Of a stretch of DNA of 64,000 bases, positions 61,727 to 64,000 are shown piece after piece. The stretch is from Agrobacterium vitis (lineage in GTDB: Bacteria; Pseudomonadota; Alphaproteobacteria; Rhizobiales; Rhizobiaceae): positions 1 through 64,000 of the forward strand of contig NZ_JACXXJ020000003.1 in the NCBI RefSeq assembly GCF_014926405.1, in the 5' to 3' direction. The first letter of the stretch is position 1. Each line of letters opens with the position of its first letter. A program made the translations under genes and the position numbers. A model generated the notes under the pieces. It saw nothing but the letters and a program-made list of their open reading frames with translations. It did no database searches and had not been told where the DNA came from.

Positions 61727-61830
61727 AGCATATCAACCTGACCAGCATCTATTCCTGGGACACCGAGCAGCAAATTCCCGAAAGCTTCAGATCCTTACGG
61801 CTTGCCGGCAGGATGCTGCGGGCCGCCTAG
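61727..61830 (+). pseudogene. C-terminal remnant of a Tn3-family transposase
   Basis: EHINLTSIYSWDTEQQIPES then FRSLRLAGRMLRAA and a stop. This matches the last residues of Tn3 transposases; the tnpA at 36442-40353 ends in the similar [20 protein letters not shown]. Only 34 codons remain. It differs enough from that copy to be from another element, whose insertion or deletion probably removed the start of the HigB gene next to it. Confidence 0.8.
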
Positions 61831-61892
61831 CAGGGCGTGTTGGGGGCATTTGCGGGAGGGGGCGAAATCCTACGCTAAGGCTTGGTGAAGGA

Positions 61893-62363
61893 TTACAGTG
61901 CCAATGGTAATTCGAAACTTCGCTTGAGGGTTTCCATCGGAACATCCGTTTTTACGTTCAGCACGCTCGCGATACGAGTCAGATGATCCGCTTGGAAACG
62001 CCAATAGCTATGGAGGTCGGCGGTGACGATGCGCAGAATGGCGTCGCATTCTCCGGTGGTCAGGTAGCATTCCATGACTTCCGGTAGGCGCCTGACAGCT
62101 TCTGCAAATTGGAGGGTGACTTGTGCATCCTGCGTTTTGAACCAGACGCGGGCAAACACCGTCAGGCCTGCACCCACTTTGGTCGGATCAAGAACGGCCA
62201 CGTAGCGATCAATGATACCCGCCTCTTCCAAAAGCCGAACGCGGCGCAGACACGGCGAAGGAGACAGCCCCACCTCTTTCGCCAGGTCGATATTGGAAAT
62301 GCGTCCATCGCGTTGAAGTACCTTAAGGATCCGCCGATCAATCTCGTCAAAAGTGAATGACAC
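61893..62363 (-). CDS. Lrp/AsnC-family transcriptional regulator
   Basis: 156 residues. An N-terminal HTH (FDEIDRRILKVLQRDGRISN, IDLAKEVGLSPSPCLRRVRL) and a C-terminal RAM ligand-binding domain (VFARVWFKTQDAQVTLQFAE). It is divergent from argG across 128 bases containing a 13-base inverted repeat, so argG is the likely target and an amino acid, perhaps arginine, ornithine or citrulline, the likely effector. This is inference from position. Confidence 0.92.
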   Translation of the reverse strand: MSFTFDEIDRRILKVLQRDGRISNIDLAKEVGLSPSPCLRRVRLLEEAGIIDRYVAVLDPTKVGAGLTVFARVWFKTQDAQVTLQFAEAVRRLPEVMECYLTTGECDAILRIVTADLHSYWRFQADHLTRIASVLNVKTDVPMETLKRSFELPLAL

Positions 62364-62389
62364 AATATAGCTCCTGATTATTAATTCAC

Positions 62390-62402
62390 GGCATAATATG
62401 CC
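62390..62402. promoter_or_regulatory. Candidate Lrp-type operator
   Basis: GGCATA-A-TATGCC, an exact inverted repeat in the AT-rich divergent region between the Lrp-type gene and argG. Binding is inferred. Confidence 0.5.
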
Positions 62403-62491
62403 AGAATACCCAGTATTCGTGAACTCTTCGCAATCCCATTGCGTGTGGATTGGCCTATCGTTTCGCCATATTCCATGTGGAGGCGAAGGTG

Positions 62492-63739
62492 ATGACGAAA
62501 AAGATCGAGAAGATCGTGCTGTCCTACTCGGGAGGTCTGGACACCTCCATTATTCTCAAGTGGCTTCAGGACACGTATCGTTGCGAGGTGGTTACCTTCA
62601 CGGCGGATCTTGGCCAGGGCGAGGAGCTGGAACCCGTGCGTGAAAAGGCTCAGAGGCTAGGCGTCAAAGATATCCGTATTGTCGACGTTCGTGAGGAATT
62701 CGTTCGTGATTTCGTCTTTCCGATGTTTCGGGCCAATACGCTCTATGAGGGGCAATATCTGCTTGGTTCTTCTATAGCGCGACCGCTGATCGCCAAGCAT
62801 CTGGTCAGCATAGCCAGAGAGGTTGGCGCCGACACCATCGCCCATGGTGCCACCGGCAAGGGCAATGATCAGGTGCGCTTCGAACTGGCGGCCAATGCGC
62901 TCGATCCATCGATTAAAATCATCGCTCCCTGGCGCGAATGGGAGACCCAATCGCGCACGCAGTTGATCGAGTATGCCGAAAGGCATCAGATCGCTATTCC
63001 GAAGGACAAGCGCGGAGAAGCTCCTTTTTCCACTGATGCGAACCTCCTGCATACCTCGACGGAAGGAAAGATTTTGGAGGATCCGTCGGAGATCGCACCT
63101 GCCTATGTCTATCAGCGAACCGTCGACCCTTTGAATGCGCCGAACGAACCGGAGACCGTTGTTATAGGCTTTGAGGAAGGCGATGCAGTTTCCGTGAATG
63201 GCATCACCCTGACGCCTGCTGCACTACTGACAGAACTCAACAGGCGGGGCGGCAATCATGGGATTGGAAGGGTCGATCTGGTTGAGAACCGGTTCGTCGG
63301 GATGAAATCTCGTGGGGTCTATGAGACGCCCGGCGGCACGATCTTGCTCGCCGCTCATCGCGGGATTGAATCGATCACACTCGATCGCGCTGCGGCTCAT
63401 CTGAAGGACGAGCTCATGCCACGCTACGCCGCGCTGATCTATAACGGCTTCTGGTTTTCCCCGGAGCGGGATATGCTGCAGGCCTTGATCGATCAAAGCC
63501 AAACCTATGTCAGCGGCGAGGTGACGCTCAGGCTCTATAAGGGCTCAGCAAACTTGGTAGCCCGCACCTCGGCCGGATCGCTCTATTCTATGGATCTCGT
63601 TACCTTCGAAGAGGGTTCGGGTACATACGACCATCATGATGCCGAAGGCTTCATCAAGCTCAACGGTCTGCGTCTGAAAAGCTGGGCTGCCCGCAACGGA
63701 AAAGCGCGGCCGGGCCTCGGCGGATCAGAGATTATGTAG
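62492..63739 (+). CDS. argG: Argininosuccinate synthase
   Basis: 415 residues from the ATG at 62492 (GGAGGCGAAGGTG before it), full length. The ATP-pyrophosphatase loop is [16 protein letters not shown] at the N-terminus; '[18 protein letters not shown]', [18 protein letters not shown] and the C-terminal [20 protein letters not shown] are ASS signatures. It joins citrulline and aspartate with ATP to argininosuccinate in the arginine pathway. Being alone next to an Lrp gene on an accessory replicon suggests a second, separately regulated copy; whether the chromosome has its own cannot be seen here. Confidence 0.95.
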   Translation: MTKKIEKIVLSYSGGLDTSIILKWLQDTYRCEVVTFTADLGQGEELEPVREKAQRLGVKDIRIVDVREEFVRDFVFPMFRANTLYEGQYLLGSSIARPLIAKHLVSIAREVGADTIAHGATGKGNDQVRFELAANALDPSIKIIAPWREWETQSRTQLIEYAERHQIAIPKDKRGEAPFSTDANLLHTSTEGKILEDPSEIAPAYVYQRTVDPLNAPNEPETVVIGFEEGDAVSVNGITLTPAALLTELNRRGGNHGIGRVDLVENRFVGMKSRGVYETPGGTILLAAHRGIESITLDRAAAHLKDELMPRYAALIYNGFWFSPERDMLQALIDQSQTYVSGEVTLRLYKGSANLVARTSAGSLYSMDLVTFEEGSGTYDHHDAEGFIKLNGLRLKSWAARNGKARPGLGGSEIM

Positions 63740-63766
63740 GGTTTCTGCTCTGGTGCTGCTCAAGCC

Positions 63767-64000
63767 CTAGGCCAAGCCGAGGACGCGTTTTCCGTAATCT
63801 CTGAGTTCGCCCTTGGGACCGACATACCGGTATAGGGTGACGCGCTCGATGCCGAGTTCCTTGCACAGATCAGAAACGGGTGTGTCGCGTTGCGCCATCG
63901 CGGCCTGCGCGAGACGCACTTGCGCTTTGGTGAGGGCGAACTTGCGACCGCCTTTCCTGCCTCGTGCTCTCGCGGCGGCCAGCCCTGCCATGGTTCGCTC
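63767..64000 (-). CDS. Resolvase/invertase, C-terminal part (cut by window edge)
   Basis: The last 77 or so residues of a serine recombinase: ERTMAGLAAARARGRKGGRK and the Hin-type helix-turn-helix ALTKAQVRLAQAAMAQRDTP, VSDLCKELGIERVTLYRYVG. The frame runs on past the right edge, so the catalytic domain lies outside the window. Tn3-type resolvases have this tail, so another transposon is likely to begin here. Confidence 0.85.
   Translation of the reverse strand, partial: ERTMAGLAAARARGRKGGRKFALTKAQVRLAQAAMAQRDTPVSDLCKELGIERVTLYRYVGPKGELRDYGKRVLGLA

Noticed and set aside
1..64000. CRISPR arrays, rRNA, tRNA genes, plasmid origin (repABC)
   Set aside because: No regularly spaced repeats and no recognisable RNA genes or replication genes were seen in the window.

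Overview
The window looks like part of an accessory replicon (plasmid or chromid) of a member of the Rhizobiaceae, most like Agrobacterium/Allorhizobium/Rhizobium. The reasons are a ttuABCDE tartrate cluster of the type described in grapevine Agrobacterium, HWE-type histidine kinase, promoters matching the alphaproteobacterial EcfG consensus, a DUF1403-integrase pair, a pRiA4b ORF-3 family gene, IS66 and IS5 elements, and no rRNA, tRNA or core operons. The only biosynthetic gene is argG, which sits beside its own Lrp-type regulator. The assignment is inferred from gene content, not from a database match.

Layout. 1-5 kb: start of a luciferase-like monooxygenase, an MpaB-type oxygenase with a divergent TetR regulator, a decayed GAF-domain gene and a chemoreceptor. 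5.5-8.0 kb: a complete IS66 element with an 8-bp target duplication. 8.2-14.1 kb: small proteins, a VOC protein, an HWE sensor kinase, a single-domain response regulator, a CHASE4-GGDEF protein and a pRiA4b ORF-3 protein. 14.2-23.5 kb: stress-type genes (Zn-alcohol dehydrogenase, SDRs, small hydrophilic proteins, DUF3175, quinone reductase fused to a DUF2934-like tail, UdgX with a flavodoxin, iron-permease-like and DUF6766 membrane proteins). Four promoters here fit GGAAC-N16/17-CGTT, or one base off, each 30-50 bases before a start codon. 23.6-25.6 kb: a small unknown protein, an AraC-GyrI regulator and a broken second copy of the pRiA4b gene.

25.8-36.2 kb is a dense block of genes of the type found in defence and conflict islands: a TIR protein with an unknown partner, an XRE-ImmA/IrrE pair next to DUF2188, an overlapping pair of a RelA/SpoT-synthetase-like protein and a putative NA37-like protein divergent from a large protein with a PD-(D/E)XK-like C-terminus, a phosphoribosyltransferase-SLOG pair followed by an XRE antitoxin-like gene, and the last third of a helicase-like gene. 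This block is the best candidate for an undescribed system. It is cut at 36,258 by a transposase-only Tn3-family unit (46-bp inverted repeats) whose tnpA is itself split by a 933-bp IS5-family element with a TCA duplication. The Tn3 unit has no target duplication and a broken gene on each side, which suggests an adjacent deletion.

41-52 kb is the tartrate region: tctC-ttuC-tctB-tctA (tripartite transporter with a tartrate dehydrogenase), a GntR regulator, then ttuB-ttuC-ttuD-ttuE and the divergent LysR gene ttuA. The two ttuC genes are almost identical direct repeats of about 1.07 kb. Tartrate would enter by TtuB or TctABC, be oxidised or decarboxylated by TtuC, and reach pyruvate through TtuD and TtuE. 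52.5-58.5 kb holds small-molecule and oxidative-stress genes (HbpS-like, hydrolase, SDR, MFS, DJ-1/PfpI, LysR, peroxiredoxin). The peroxiredoxin lies beside a truncated TetR repressor, and the two copies of what is probably its operator are still present. 58.8-61.8 kb is mobile-element debris (DUF1403, tyrosine recombinase, partial HigBA, Tn3 tnpA tail). The window ends with lrp-like/argG and a cut-off resolvase.
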